Source: Proteus hauseri ATCC 700826 (GTDB lineage: Bacteria; Pseudomonadota; Gammaproteobacteria; Enterobacterales; Enterobacteriaceae). From it: a DNA stretch of 64,000 nt. The stretch covers positions 1 through 64,000 of the forward strand of contig NZ_LXEV01000027.1 of the NCBI RefSeq assembly GCF_001654965.1, read 5' to 3'. A model generated the notes under the pieces. That model was not told the DNA's origin. It did no database searches and was given only the letters and a program-made list of their open reading frames with translations. The translations under genes and the position numbers were made by a program. This document shows positions 9,359 through 18,042 of the stretch, one piece after another (the first letter of the stretch is position 1; the number at the start of each line of letters is the position of its first letter).

Positions 9359-10057
9359 ATCGTACTCCGCCCGCTATCCCTTCACTTACCGCCATCATGG
9401 TCTCATCGTCCATATCAACGGCTGGTTTACGTAACAACACGCTGAAATCTTCTGGTGATAAACTGCTACTGCCACCAAAAACACTGGCGACAGTAAAGTT
9501 AAGACCAGAAAAAGCATGATCGATAAGTTGGATGGTGAAGGGAGTTTCATTAAAGAAGTGTAACCAGTCAGCGAGCTCGGTCGCCGTCATTTCGCTGAGC
9601 ATCCTGCGCCAATCAGCACGTTTAAATTCATGCGACAGGCGCAGGATAAATTGATGTTCACGGGCAACTACTTTTCCAGTGATTCTTCCTGTGCATCACT
9701 TTGAATATTTTCATTTTCCGCGCGTTCAACTTGTGCCATTCCACTAATCACCAGCACTTCTTTAGCTGCTAGGCCTAGAGCTTCAGGATTCCATGAGGAA
9801 AGAACATCATTGTAAATTTGCTCAACATCATCTGATTCACCATGTGCTAATGAACGAGACACTAACCAGGCGTTCGATTCTGTATTCACACGTATAATCA
9901 GGGCTGTTTTTTTAACACCTTCCACTTTTTCAATATCGTCGTTTTTTTCTGATTGCTCGACTAAAAAATCAAAGTATTCAATGCGTTGAAGTGCTGACAA
10001 TTCATATAACGCAACAGAATTACCACCGTAAGTAAACTCTTTTTTCTTTAAAAACAT
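9327..10057 (-). CDS. GT: Tail assembly chaperone GT, made by -1 ribosomal frameshift
   Basis: The equivalent of lambda gpGT, a chaperone that recruits the tape measure and the tail tube protein. Gene G (10057 to 9668) ends CTG GAA AAG TAG. Shifting -1 on AAG (into AAA) continues as GTA GTT GCC CGT and stays open to 9327, adding 114 residues. The added segment reads VVAREHQFILRLSHEFKRAD then WRRMLSEMTATELADWLHFF, which is the T-domain signature of lambda-type phages. The T segment has no upstream start that would yield its conserved beginning. The total is about 243 residues. The frameshift is inferred from reading-frame layout and family knowledge. Confidence 0.85.
9668..10057 (-). CDS. G: Tail assembly chaperone G
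   Basis: A 129-residue product made when ribosomes do not shift. It begins MFLKKKEFTYGGNSVALYEL, a start shared by lambda-like G proteins, and has an acidic C-terminal tail (ENENIQSDAQEESLEK). It lies between the major tail protein V and the tape measure H. The G to GT ratio is thought to matter for tail length control. The stop TAG directly follows the proposed slippage codon. Confidence 0.9.
   Translation of the reverse strand: MFLKKKEFTYGGNSVALYELSALQRIEYFDFLVEQSEKNDDIEKVEGVKKTALIIRVNTESNAWLVSRSLAHGESDDVEQIYNDVLSSWNPEALGLAAKEVLVISGMAQVERAENENIQSDAQEESLEK
9671..9677 (-). promoter_or_regulatory. Putative -1 frameshift slippery site in the G/T overlap
   Basis: On the minus strand the heptamer is GGAAAAG, read in frame as G GAA AAG and followed at once by the stop TAG. 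Lambda uses GGGAAAG at the same place. Here the A-site lysine codon can slip cleanly (AAG to AAA), while the P-site pairing after slippage is imperfect. It therefore resembles an A-AAG type shift site more than a textbook heptamer. Confidence 0.7.
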
Positions 10058-10068
10058 ACTGTTACCTT

Positions 10069-10590
10069 TTATTCATTGTCTTTTTTAATAACGGGCGCAC
10101 TTTTGCCTTGCTCTGAAGCTGATTTAATTTCTTCTGCAAGGGCTGGACGACCACTGTTGGTGATTTTAATTGTGCGGGTGATCACTTCTTTTGCCGGTAC
10201 TGTTTTTCCTAGTGAACTGACCCAACCACGATAAATATCGACAGCACCATTTGGATAACGAATACGGTAGTGGCGAACATCACCCAGCTGGAACCAATCA
10301 ACCAGATCTTTTTGTCCCTGCTCGCCCGGTTTCCACGCCAGCGTAACGTTGGCTTCACCGGCTGATTTTTCACCTTGTGCAGTGGCTTTCCAGTCTGCGT
10401 CTTCATCGTCAAGATAGGTATCGTCATAACTGTCCGCGGTAATTTCACCGGGCTGTAACTCTTTAATTTTTGCCAGTCGCGTCCAATCTGTATCGTCGAA
10501 TGGCGCTTTTAATGGGTCTTCGGTACCGCTATAAATCCAAAGCGTGGTACCAGCACCTTTTACGGGTGCCAATGGGTTTGGTGTAGGCAT
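10069..10590 (-). CDS. V: Major tail tube protein, lambda gpV N-domain type
   Basis: A 173-residue tail tube subunit. The N-terminus [20 protein letters not shown] and the core [20 protein letters not shown], ending near [14 protein letters not shown], are the gpV tube-domain signature. Lambda gpV is about 246 residues with a C-terminal Ig-like (Big_2) domain. Here the protein ends about 30 residues after the tube domain with a charged Lys/Glu tail, so the Ig-like decoration is absent. Genes U and Z upstream and G downstream confirm the role. Confidence 0.93.
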   Translation of the reverse strand: MPTPNPLAPVKGAGTTLWIYSGTEDPLKAPFDDTDWTRLAKIKELQPGEITADSYDDTYLDDEDADWKATAQGEKSAGEANVTLAWKPGEQGQKDLVDWFQLGDVRHYRIRYPNGAVDIYRGWVSSLGKTVPAKEVITRTIKITNSGRPALAEEIKSASEQGKSAPVIKKDNE

Positions 10591-10601
10591 AATGATTCCT
10601 T

Positions 10602-11000
10602 TTACATTGAGTAACTAATTTGATAATTGAGATCGACAGAACCCCATAACCCCATTTCTTCATCACGATGGTAGTCGTAGCCGTTAGGGGTCATATTTTC
10701 GATAAGATCGGACAGTGCGGGAATGGAGGTCAGTGCGGGATAAATCACGGCTTCAACCCATTTATCTAATTCAGCATCAGGGCTATTCGCACTGAGAAAA
10801 ACTTCTATGTGAACAATCGATTGCCAGCTGTCTTCATCAAGGTTTTCACCTGTTGAGACAGCATCCGTGATATACACGGCAACCGCAGGGAATTCGTTTT
10901 CATCCACAAAAAAAGGGCGACCATCAAATACTGTCGCCCCATTGGCATGAGGTTCAATCGCCTCTTTAATTGCGTGTCGGATCTGCGTGTGCTTGATCAC
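10602..11000 (-). CDS. U: Phage tail terminator protein, lambda gpU-like
   Basis: A 132-residue protein of the gpU family, which caps the tail tube and stops its polymerisation. Typical features are [20 protein letters not shown] in the N-half and the C-terminal [13 protein letters not shown] chose the GTG at 11000: it overlaps the stop of Z (GTGA) and is preceded by GGGAGGG at good spacing. A TTG one codon earlier is possible. The protein is acidic and close in length to lambda gpU (131). Confidence 0.9.
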   Translation of the reverse strand: MIKHTQIRHAIKEAIEPHANGATVFDGRPFFVDENEFPAVAVYITDAVSTGENLDEDSWQSIVHIEVFLSANSPDAELDKWVEAVIYPALTSIPALSDLIENMTPNGYDYHRDEEMGLWGSVDLNYQISYSM

Positions 11001-11560
11001 CAAACCCTCCCTTTTATATAAAGCCGTAATTGTTGCTTTAAGGCCGCCGCCATTTCTTTAGACATATCAGATTCAATAAGCTTCTCTGACTCTTCGGTGT
11101 AAGCTGTTGTTAATGGTGTGACAAGCGGAATTTTAACTACTTCGATAGGATAACGACTTTTTCCAACGCGCTGAAGAATATGCCAGCGCCCATTATCAAG
11201 CTGTTGAATAAAGGCATTAGGAAAAGAAAATTTGCCCACTTTCAGCACACTCCCAGATCCTTTTTGATTACCTCGTTTTCTTGATAATTGAACGCGCGCA
11301 TTACCCAACGCAATGGCAGGTAAATTACCCCGGTTTATCACTAACCTAGCGCGAGGTGTTTTATAGCGACTACTCGCTCGATTAAGTCGAACACGTTGAC
11401 GGATCAGACGTTGAGGCACTTTGGTTTCGGCTGAAACTCGTTTAACACTGTGGCTAATGACACGACGAGCAACACGGTTGATCGCCATTGCCGTTGCTTT
11501 CGGTACCATTTCATCATTAATGCTATTTAGGTTTTTAATGGCTTGCTCTAACCCTTTCAT
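10997..11560 (-). CDS. Z: Phage tail completion protein, lambda gpZ-like
   Basis: A protein of about 187 residues with the gpZ layout: an N-terminal helix (MKGLEQAIKNLNSINDEMVP) and a very basic central region (QRLIRQRVRLNRASSRYKTP). Lambda gpZ (192) acts at the head-tail junction. Two starts are possible: a GTG at 11569 touching the FII stop, or the ATG at 11560, which has GGTGGGTG just upstream. I prefer the ATG. It overlaps U by 4 bases. Confidence 0.9.
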   Translation of the reverse strand: MKGLEQAIKNLNSINDEMVPKATAMAINRVARRVISHSVKRVSAETKVPQRLIRQRVRLNRASSRYKTPRARLVINRGNLPAIALGNARVQLSRKRGNQKGSGSVLKVGKFSFPNAFIQQLDNGRWHILQRVGKSRYPIEVVKIPLVTPLTTAYTEESEKLIESDMSKEMAAALKQQLRLYIKGRVW

Positions 11561-11569
11561 ATCACCCAC

Positions 11570-11842
11570 CTATTTAATCCAAATATGTGGTTTACCATTA
11601 AACTTTTGATATCGCGTGATTTGGTAAGTTTTTCCATCAATTTCAACAGGATCCTTACGGTCAGGTTGATAGGTTGACGAAAAAATAACATAACTCACCC
11701 CATCACCACTCATCGGCCCCAATTCAGGGATAAAGTGAGATTCAAGTGCTTGATAAAAAACACCATTGACACGGATGGGAACCCCCATCCGTTCTTCGGT
11801 CACGTTATCCATTCTTTTTACCAACCGTTCAAATGGATTCAT
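11570..11842 (-). CDS. FII: Head-tail connector protein, lambda gpFII-like
   Basis: A 90-residue connector that joins the filled head to the tail. The beta-rich sequence (GVPIRVNGVFYQALESHF, ITRYQKFNGKPHIWIK) and the position between the capsid decoration gene and Z fit the FII / phage attachment family. Lambda FII is 117 residues, so this one is on the short side. It is separated from Z by no bases if the GTG start of Z is used. Confidence 0.85.
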   Translation of the reverse strand: MNPFERLVKRMDNVTEERMGVPIRVNGVFYQALESHFIPELGPMSGDGVSYVIFSSTYQPDRKDPVEIDGKTYQITRYQKFNGKPHIWIK

Positions 11843-11853
11843 CGTTTCCTGCC

Positions 11854-12195
11854 TTATGGCGTACCCGCTGGCGCAAACACATTCAGTTTAACCGTGACAT
11901 TTTCACTCGATGCATCCGCATCATCCCAAACAACACCAGCAGGTGTACCACCTGTATCCACCACGACATTATCTTTAACTAAAGCAGTCGCACCGGCTTT
12001 TAAGGCAATACCGGCTTTCTTGTTCAGCAAGAAAACACCTTCTGAGAAACCATCCCCTTTTTCACTAGGTTGAATATCGGTAATCGCAACACCAGCAATG
12101 GCACCAACGTGCACCAGTTGACCACTTTTAATGATCTCTTTTGTGCTATTAACCAGAGCAATTGTGCCGCCCTGTTGTACATAATTTTTAGCCAT
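11854..12195 (-). CDS. Capsid decoration/cement protein, DUF2190 family
   Basis: A 113-residue beta-rich protein (NYVQQGGTIALVNSTKEIIK, VHVGAIAGVAITDIQPSEKG, AGVVWDDADASSENVTVKLN). This is the DUF2190 pattern, found beside capsid genes and shown in some phages to be a head decoration protein. It replaces lambda gpD but follows rather than precedes the capsid gene. An AGGAG ribosome-binding site lies near the ATG and a strong hairpin lies just upstream of it, suggesting high expression. Confidence 0.8.
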   Translation of the reverse strand: MAKNYVQQGGTIALVNSTKEIIKSGQLVHVGAIAGVAITDIQPSEKGDGFSEGVFLLNKKAGIALKAGATALVKDNVVVDTGGTPAGVVWDDADASSENVTVKLNVFAPAGTP

Positions 12196-12205
12196 AAAAA
12201 CTCCT

Positions 12206-12225
12206 TCCGATGCCGAGGCACCGGA
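12206..12225 (-). promoter_or_regulatory. Hairpin directly 5' of the decoration gene ribosome-binding site
   Basis: On the minus strand TCCGGTGC and GCATCGGA flank a CTCG tetraloop, giving an 8-bp stem that ends exactly where the AGGAG of the DUF2190 gene begins. It follows a weak terminator-like hairpin. Together they could protect a processed mRNA 5' end and keep the ribosome-binding site open. The function is inferred. Confidence 0.5.
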
Positions 12226-12233
12226 TTTTAGAT

Positions 12234-12254
12234 ATAAAAAAAGCCCATCAGGGC
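12234..12254 (-). terminator. Weak intrinsic terminator between capsid and decoration genes
   Basis: On the minus strand GCCC-TGAT-GGGC is followed by seven T. The stem has only four G/C pairs. It lies inside the late operon, so it should be partial or suppressed by Q-modified polymerase. Confidence 0.5.
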
Positions 12255-12283
12255 ATCAGGGTAAAACGAAGAAAAAAGACGTC

Positions 12284-14272
12284 TTATTTACCGGAGACTT
12301 TCAGCAGACCACGATAATCAACTGGCGCTACACCCGCATCAATACGTACTTTTGTAGTGACACCATCTGAGGTAAAGCCTTCAAGCTGATCAATATACGG
12401 CACATCAATCCCATTTAAGTACGCCACTTCAATGGTGTCGCTACCTTGACGTGATGCCATATACCAATCTTTTTCACTCGCATCATCTAAACGAGGCTCA
12501 GCAATAATTTCGGCTAAATCACGCACTGGGTTAATAATATTAGAATTAACATCTGCGCCTTTCACACTACCTGATTTAACCACTTGGATAGCTTGTGTTT
12601 CTAGTGTGGTCGGTACCAACATAAAGGCAGGTCGAATATTGAGTGTACGCTCGCCTTCTTTTTGTTGACTCATAGCGGTACGACCCGCACTGATGGTTTC
12701 TACATCCATCCCGCCAGTGATCATATTTTTATGATCGGCACTAAATAGTGCTTTTTTATCACTCATTTTTTCATTGTCGATAAGTACCGCATACACCAAA
12801 TCGCCGACTGTTGCTTTAGCTGCACGACCAAACTTCATTGGTACATCCGTCAGCATATTCATATCATCATTGATGATGGCTTGACGGGTAATACTAAATA
12901 ACTCACCGTAGGTAGCCAGCGCGATGGTTTCGCCTTTATCATTGAGCGTAACATACTTATACTCAGCCCCCTCACGCACTTCACGTAAGGAAGGGAATGC
13001 GCCTAGACCAACACGATGTGCGGTTTTAAAGTCGCTGAGTTGCCCTTTTTTCGTCCATTTTTCAAAGGTTTCTTCGTTTTCTTCCCAACCGAGTAAAATC
13101 GCTTTATTCGCGACATCCAGTAGGATATTACCGAAATCAGAGGTGCTGTGCGTAAATGCCATTCCAATCATTTGCATCGGATTATACGTAGCCACACCAA
13201 CACCACGTTCTGTCAGTGATGCGCGCGCTAATTCACGCAGTGTCATGCTATTAAAGGCGTTATCTTTCTCATAATCCTGATAACCCGCACGCGCCATCAC
13301 AGAGGCGCGCACACTGTCACCGACGATATTGCCGTTTCCTGCGTAAATGTGTGCATTATCTTTATTTGATGGCTCAGGATTTTGTTGTTGTGCAACCGTG
13401 TTAAGTAATTGCTCACGCGCTTTCTCAACAGAACAACTCGCATCCGCTAAACAAGTGATCATCAAATCATTATGACGACCGCCGAACATGGCAAATAAAT
13501 CTTTAATACCATTTAAGCGCACTTGTTCATCAGCATAGGTGACGTTAGGTTGAGGCTCTGGTGCTGGGGCTGTAATAGGTTGTTGAATAGGTGTGGTCGT
13601 GTTTTTAGGGGTAATTTGATTTTTAATTGCACTTGGCATAGATGAAAATTCCTCAATTCGTTTAGATGTAAGACTTGCCATTGCTTTTACTGGCTCAATC
13701 ACTTTATCGGCGAAACCGTGTTCAACACACTCGTCACCATCAAGCCATGTTTCCTGCTCTAACATGGCAGTAATTTCTTCTGTTGTTTTTCCTGTTTTAG
13801 CGACATAAGCAGGAATAAGTACGTTTTCCAACTTGTCGAGCAAGTCGGCATATTCACGCATATCATTCGCGTCACCCCATGAAACGCCCCATGGTTTGTG
13901 GATCATCATCATGGCATTTTTTGGCATTATGACCGTGTCACCGACCATCGCAATGACCGACGCCATTGATGCGGCCAAACCGTCGATATAAACCGTGATT
14001 GTTGCCGAATGGTTTTTAAGTTGGTTATAAATGGCGATACCATCAAACACCTCACCACCCGGTGAGTGAATATGCAGATTGATATGGCTGAGATTACCCA
14101 TCGAGAGCAAATCTTCCGTAAAGCGTCTTGCGCTAATTCCCCATCCACCGATTTCATCATAAATATAGATATCCGCAGTTTGGTCTTCTTTAACCTGCAT
14201 GCGAAACCAGCTTTTTTGATTTACTGGCCCCGACATTTTAGGCATCGTCATCGATTTCTTGTTGTTTAGCAT
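12284..14272 (-). CDS. ClpP-like prohead protease fused to major capsid protein
   Basis: A protein of about 662 residues that joins two head functions. The N-terminal 190 residues are a ClpP-type (S14) protease: HSPGGEVFDGIAIYNQL, the serine in GLAASMASVIAM, the histidine in MMIHKPWG, and ETWLDGDECVEHGFADKV with Glu where ClpP has the third catalytic residue. After a Thr/Pro/Gln linker (TPKNTTTPIQQPITAPAPEP) comes a capsid domain (about residues 320-662) with NPMQMIGMAFTHSTSDFGNI and LFSADHKN. Lambda has separate C/Nu3 and E genes; the fused form is known from Gifsy-2-like prophages. The ATG at 14272 has AAGGGG upstream. It overlaps the portal gene by 35 bases. Confidence 0.9.
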   Translation of the reverse strand: MLNNKKSMTMPKMSGPVNQKSWFRMQVKEDQTADIYIYDEIGGWGISARRFTEDLLSMGNLSHINLHIHSPGGEVFDGIAIYNQLKNHSATITVYIDGLAASMASVIAMVGDTVIMPKNAMMMIHKPWGVSWGDANDMREYADLLDKLENVLIPAYVAKTGKTTEEITAMLEQETWLDGDECVEHGFADKVIEPVKAMASLTSKRIEEFSSMPSAIKNQITPKNTTTPIQQPITAPAPEPQPNVTYADEQVRLNGIKDLFAMFGGRHNDLMITCLADASCSVEKAREQLLNTVAQQQNPEPSNKDNAHIYAGNGNIVGDSVRASVMARAGYQDYEKDNAFNSMTLRELARASLTERGVGVATYNPMQMIGMAFTHSTSDFGNILLDVANKAILLGWEENEETFEKWTKKGQLSDFKTAHRVGLGAFPSLREVREGAEYKYVTLNDKGETIALATYGELFSITRQAIINDDMNMLTDVPMKFGRAAKATVGDLVYAVLIDNEKMSDKKALFSADHKNMITGGMDVETISAGRTAMSQQKEGERTLNIRPAFMLVPTTLETQAIQVVKSGSVKGADVNSNIINPVRDLAEIIAEPRLDDASEKDWYMASRQGSDTIEVAYLNGIDVPYIDQLEGFTSDGVTTKVRIDAGVAPVDYRGLLKVSGK

Positions 14273-15728
14273 CTTGTGCCCCTTTGTCATTAGAAGGATC
14301 AGTATCAAATACCAGTCCTAATCGTTTATTTTCGTCAATTTCGGTTTTACGACGACGTTTTACATCCGCAGGGTTGCCCCCTTTAGCTCGTATCCAGTCA
14401 CTTTCTGTTGACGCACCACCGCGTAACAAGGTTTTCCATGCCTCAGACTCTTTTTTCGGATCAATCCATGGCATCACAGGGCCACTGTAAACCGCATTAA
14501 ACAGGGATTTAGTATCAACATCTGGAGGAACCACTATCACACCACTGGCTATCGCCATTTTTAACCAATTGCGATACATCGGACGGCTAATACCTGCCAC
14601 AAAGGTATCTTGGAAAATGTTATAACCTTCAAATGACTCCACCAGCTCTTGTCGCTGAGCGCTATACGTACCGTTATAGTCACGAGCGATACTGGAATAA
14701 CTGCCCCGACTGCCTGCAGAAACCGCACGTAATTGTCCATTGCGAAACGATTGTAGGTTGGGGTTGGGTCGGTCTGATTTGATCATGCCGACTTCTTCAC
14801 CCGGTTTTAAGCCGTCGTAAATCATGCCAGGCTGAATATCGATGTTACGTTGTTCATCTTCGTCGTATTCACCCTCAGGGAAAGAACCGGCATCCCCTTT
14901 TTTGATGTACATACCTAACGAAGCTGCAATACGTGCAGAAGTTAACTCTGCGTCTTCGTAATCTTTTAACGCACTTAAGCGCATTAAGATCCCCGAAAAC
15001 AAACTAACACCTCGCGCTTGATGAAGCCGCCGAGTGAATTTCAGGTGCAACATATTTTCGGCATCAATAGTTTTGATATCCCCTAAATTGGCACTGAATT
15101 GTGGGAGGTTTTTATACACCTGATACCCTGTGGGTCGCCCCCAATCATTAAATTTAATGCCTTGGATGATCTTACTTTCAGGCATATTCATGTGGATCGG
15201 CACAAAGTCAGGCTCTAAGGCTTCGAGCCAGAAATAGATATTGGCTTGAGGTTCTAACCCTTTGGCTTTACCTTTGACCAGTTGAGCAAATACTTCACCA
15301 TCACGTAGCCACGTTCTAACCAATAAACGCTCTAATACCGGGCGACTAAATTGTCCTGTCACTTCGGGTAACACTGACCACTCCGCCCAGGCTTGACGAA
15401 TTTGTGAGGCTAAATCTTCATGAATTTGCCCTGCACCATCGAGAGGTTGCGGTTCAACAATAATGCCCTTTGCCCCAACAATGCGCTCTTCCATCTTGTC
15501 GAGAATACCGATAGAGATATCATGATTATTATCTAGCCATCGCGCTTGCTCCCGTAATGAAGTCCCACCAAATTGAGTCAGTTGGTTACCATTACGATTT
15601 TCACGTTTAGCAGGATGAGTGCGAGTGGGTAAAACGGCTTCATAGGCTTTAATTTGTAATCGAGAGCGGAGGCGTGAGGCTTGCCAGTTTGGCGCAAAAT
15701 AACCAATAGCGCTGTCTAATAATGTCAT
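14238..15728 (-). CDS. B: Phage portal protein, lambda gpB family
   Basis: A 496-residue portal subunit that forms the dodecameric DNA channel at the head vertex. The sequence has the lambda-family portal signatures: RWLDNNHDISIGILDKMEER near residue 65, GEVFAQLVKGKAKG in the middle, HLKFTRRLHQARGVSLFSGI, and SYSSIARDYNGTYSAQRQEL in the C-half. The acidic C-tail (DAKQQEIDDDA) overlaps the protease-capsid gene. Its start overlaps the W stop (ATGA). Confidence 0.95.
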   Translation of the reverse strand: MTLLDSAIGYFAPNWQASRLRSRLQIKAYEAVLPTRTHPAKRENRNGNQLTQFGGTSLREQARWLDNNHDISIGILDKMEERIVGAKGIIVEPQPLDGAGQIHEDLASQIRQAWAEWSVLPEVTGQFSRPVLERLLVRTWLRDGEVFAQLVKGKAKGLEPQANIYFWLEALEPDFVPIHMNMPESKIIQGIKFNDWGRPTGYQVYKNLPQFSANLGDIKTIDAENMLHLKFTRRLHQARGVSLFSGILMRLSALKDYEDAELTSARIAASLGMYIKKGDAGSFPEGEYDEDEQRNIDIQPGMIYDGLKPGEEVGMIKSDRPNPNLQSFRNGQLRAVSAGSRGSYSSIARDYNGTYSAQRQELVESFEGYNIFQDTFVAGISRPMYRNWLKMAIASGVIVVPPDVDTKSLFNAVYSGPVMPWIDPKKESEAWKTLLRGGASTESDWIRAKGGNPADVKRRRKTEIDENKRLGLVFDTDPSNDKGAQDAKQQEIDDDA

Positions 15729-15940
15729 CTAAACCTCGCTAATTTATACATCGGATTGCCTCGTTTTCTCGATATCAACGCCGATAAACGAGATTCCCAA
15801 CGCTCACGACCCTTAATGATTTCGTTGAGGTTTTCCATTGTCATGGCTTGTCCATTAAAGGTGATAGATTTACCTTTTAATACCGCCTCTTCCGCTAAAC
15901 GGTATTGCTCAATCATGTGTTCAATTTCTTCTTTCGTCAT
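15725..15940 (-). CDS. W: Head-tail joining protein, lambda gpW-like
   Basis: A 71-residue helical protein (MTKEEIEHMIEQYRLAEEAV, KSITFNGQAMTMENLNEI) matching gpW in size and position between the terminase and portal genes. gpW stabilises packaged DNA at the portal. The ATG at 15940 overlaps the terminase stop (ATGA) and has GGAGG upstream; a longer reading from 15973 is unlikely. The basic C-terminus (RKRGNPMYKLARFR) is typical. Confidence 0.9.
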   Translation of the reverse strand: MTKEEIEHMIEQYRLAEEAVLKGKSITFNGQAMTMENLNEIIKGRERWESRLSALISRKRGNPMYKLARFR

Positions 15941-18042
15941 ATCCAGCCTCCGCTGTTTGATACCGGTGCCCATGCAGATACCGCAGACGTTTCCTGTTTT
16001 TGGGTTTCGGGTGAGGGTTTTATTTCAGGCTCTGTGGCAATATCAGTGATTGAAGGAGGTGAGGAAAGAGCAACATCAGGTAACCTTGCCCATTTAGGCG
16101 GCTTCTCCCAATTAATATTTTCGTACCCTTTTAATATCACCAAGGCATGAGCGTAAACCATCAGGTCAAATGCCTCATTAGCACCTCGACCCGGCTTTTC
16201 CCAATGCCCTTTTTCATCACGCTCTTCATACGTCAACTCGTCATAGAACGATTCATCCAGCCAATCAGGGAAATGAATATAATTAGGTCCTACGGTATCG
16301 CGCGATAACGCAGAACTGATCCGGTCTTTGAGTTGATCTGTTTGCAGTAAATAAAGAGGCACATCCCCTTTTGCTTGGGCGCGCCTCTCAGAACGACTGG
16401 TGTTATCGGGGAATGATTTAGTAATTAACTTACTGCGTTTATGCCCGTCGCCCTTAAAGAGATAGACTTTACGGTGTAATCCCTCTTTTCGACAGCGACG
16501 CCAAAATTTATACGCATTATCAGTAACGCCATCTTCACCACCGGAGTCCACACCCAACATCATGATTTCCATTTCATGGTGAGGATAATGTTGCAATGGA
16601 TAAGTTTTCTCTAATACATCGGTGATTAATACTTGCCAATCTTCGGGATACGAACCCGGATCAATTCGACGGCATTCGCCGTTATTGTCATAACGTAGGG
16701 ATTGGGTGATTTCAAATCGGTCAATCACCCAACGTTCGCCTTTTTCGCCGTAACCGACCACCTGAACCACAAAGCGTCGTTTTTTACCGCCTTGTACGTC
16801 AACCGTGGCAACCAAGAATCGCACACCGTCTGGGATCACTGACTCTTCCCAATTTTCTACGCGATTAATCAGTTCATCACTCTGACGCTGTTCTTGTGCA
16901 ACTTTGGGTAAATAAGGTAAACCCCAGTCCGTATTAGTTACTGACTTTAATGTTTCTTCACTGCCCGTTAATTCATATTCTTGCTCTGCACCAACAAACT
17001 TATTCACTAATTGTGCCCATGTTTGATAAGCCGCAGCAGGGCCTTCCATCCAAAAAGAGGCAAACCTTGAATAGCGAGAATTTCCAGTTATTTTTCCTGT
17101 TTTATCAATCAATTGCCCCTCTATTAGCCATACGCCTTTATTGTTTAATGTTCTTTTTTGGTCATGTTCTATCTTTGATAAACAGTGAGGACATTGAAGA
17201 TAGGCGTTTTTACCTGCTTCAAAGGGATCGTCCGTTAATGAAAACCCAACCATGTTATCTTTTATAGGTTGAAAATATTCACCACAATGTGGACAAGGCC
17301 AATACCAACGACGGCGATCACCTCGGTTATAAAGTGATAAAATCCCTGTTGTGGGTGGTGCCTCATGAGGCAATGTTCGACTCCACTTTGTATTTGTTAT
17401 TTCACGACCAGGAGAGCTTTCCACCAGCGTCATGCCAGCAGACATAAAGGTGGTTGTCCGTTTTGATGCTAGTGAAAATGCATCGCCTTCACCGTCAATA
17501 TTTTCAGGGAAACGGTCATAATCAGTTAAAGCAACAAAACGATAATCTGAAGATGACATAATGTTGACGGTTGGCCACCCTATCTTCAGGTAGTTTCCTG
17601 CTCTAAATGTTTTGTCATGAACGTTATTGTCGTTTGTGCGAGGGCTTAACCGTTTTGATACCTCCCTGCTCACTCTAAATGTTCTATCTAGCCGTTTTTT
17701 AGAGTGCTCTCTGGCTTTATCCTCTGTCATTTGAATTAATAAAAAATCAGCAGGATCACAAACAATGGTATAAACAATCCATCCATCAATTAATGCTAAT
17801 GACTTACCTGTTCGAGCTGGTCCAACAAAAATAACAGCATCATAACGCCTTGATGTTAAACAATTCATAGGCTCCATAATGTAAGGTGTTAATGTGTCAT
17901 CCCAAGGTAATGAACTACCGCCATCAAGAGGAACTCTCATATATTTTTTAACGGCTTCCGCGACAGGTAATCTGTTTGGTGGTTTTAATAATGTAGATAC
18001 ATCACGCCGAATGGATGAAGCGGAAGCAAATCTTACTGTCAT
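15937..18042 (-). CDS. A: Terminase large subunit, lambda gpA-like
   Basis: A 701-residue packaging motor and cos endonuclease. The ATPase Walker A is GPARTGKS at about residues 74-81 after DAVIFV. Two CxxC pairs (WPCPHCGEYF, LQCPHCLSKI) are seen at about residues 245-290, as in gpA. The C-terminal part carries acidic nuclease-type segments (MLGVDSGGEDGVTDNAYKFW). It is coupled to the small subunit upstream and to W downstream by overlaps. With the lambda-like cos sequence upstream, it points to unit-length cos packaging. Confidence 0.96.
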   Translation of the reverse strand: MTVRFASASSIRRDVSTLLKPPNRLPVAEAVKKYMRVPLDGGSSLPWDDTLTPYIMEPMNCLTSRRYDAVIFVGPARTGKSLALIDGWIVYTIVCDPADFLLIQMTEDKAREHSKKRLDRTFRVSREVSKRLSPRTNDNNVHDKTFRAGNYLKIGWPTVNIMSSSDYRFVALTDYDRFPENIDGEGDAFSLASKRTTTFMSAGMTLVESSPGREITNTKWSRTLPHEAPPTTGILSLYNRGDRRRWYWPCPHCGEYFQPIKDNMVGFSLTDDPFEAGKNAYLQCPHCLSKIEHDQKRTLNNKGVWLIEGQLIDKTGKITGNSRYSRFASFWMEGPAAAYQTWAQLVNKFVGAEQEYELTGSEETLKSVTNTDWGLPYLPKVAQEQRQSDELINRVENWEESVIPDGVRFLVATVDVQGGKKRRFVVQVVGYGEKGERWVIDRFEITQSLRYDNNGECRRIDPGSYPEDWQVLITDVLEKTYPLQHYPHHEMEIMMLGVDSGGEDGVTDNAYKFWRRCRKEGLHRKVYLFKGDGHKRSKLITKSFPDNTSRSERRAQAKGDVPLYLLQTDQLKDRISSALSRDTVGPNYIHFPDWLDESFYDELTYEERDEKGHWEKPGRGANEAFDLMVYAHALVILKGYENINWEKPPKWARLPDVALSSPPSITDIATEPEIKPSPETQKQETSAVSAWAPVSNSGGWI

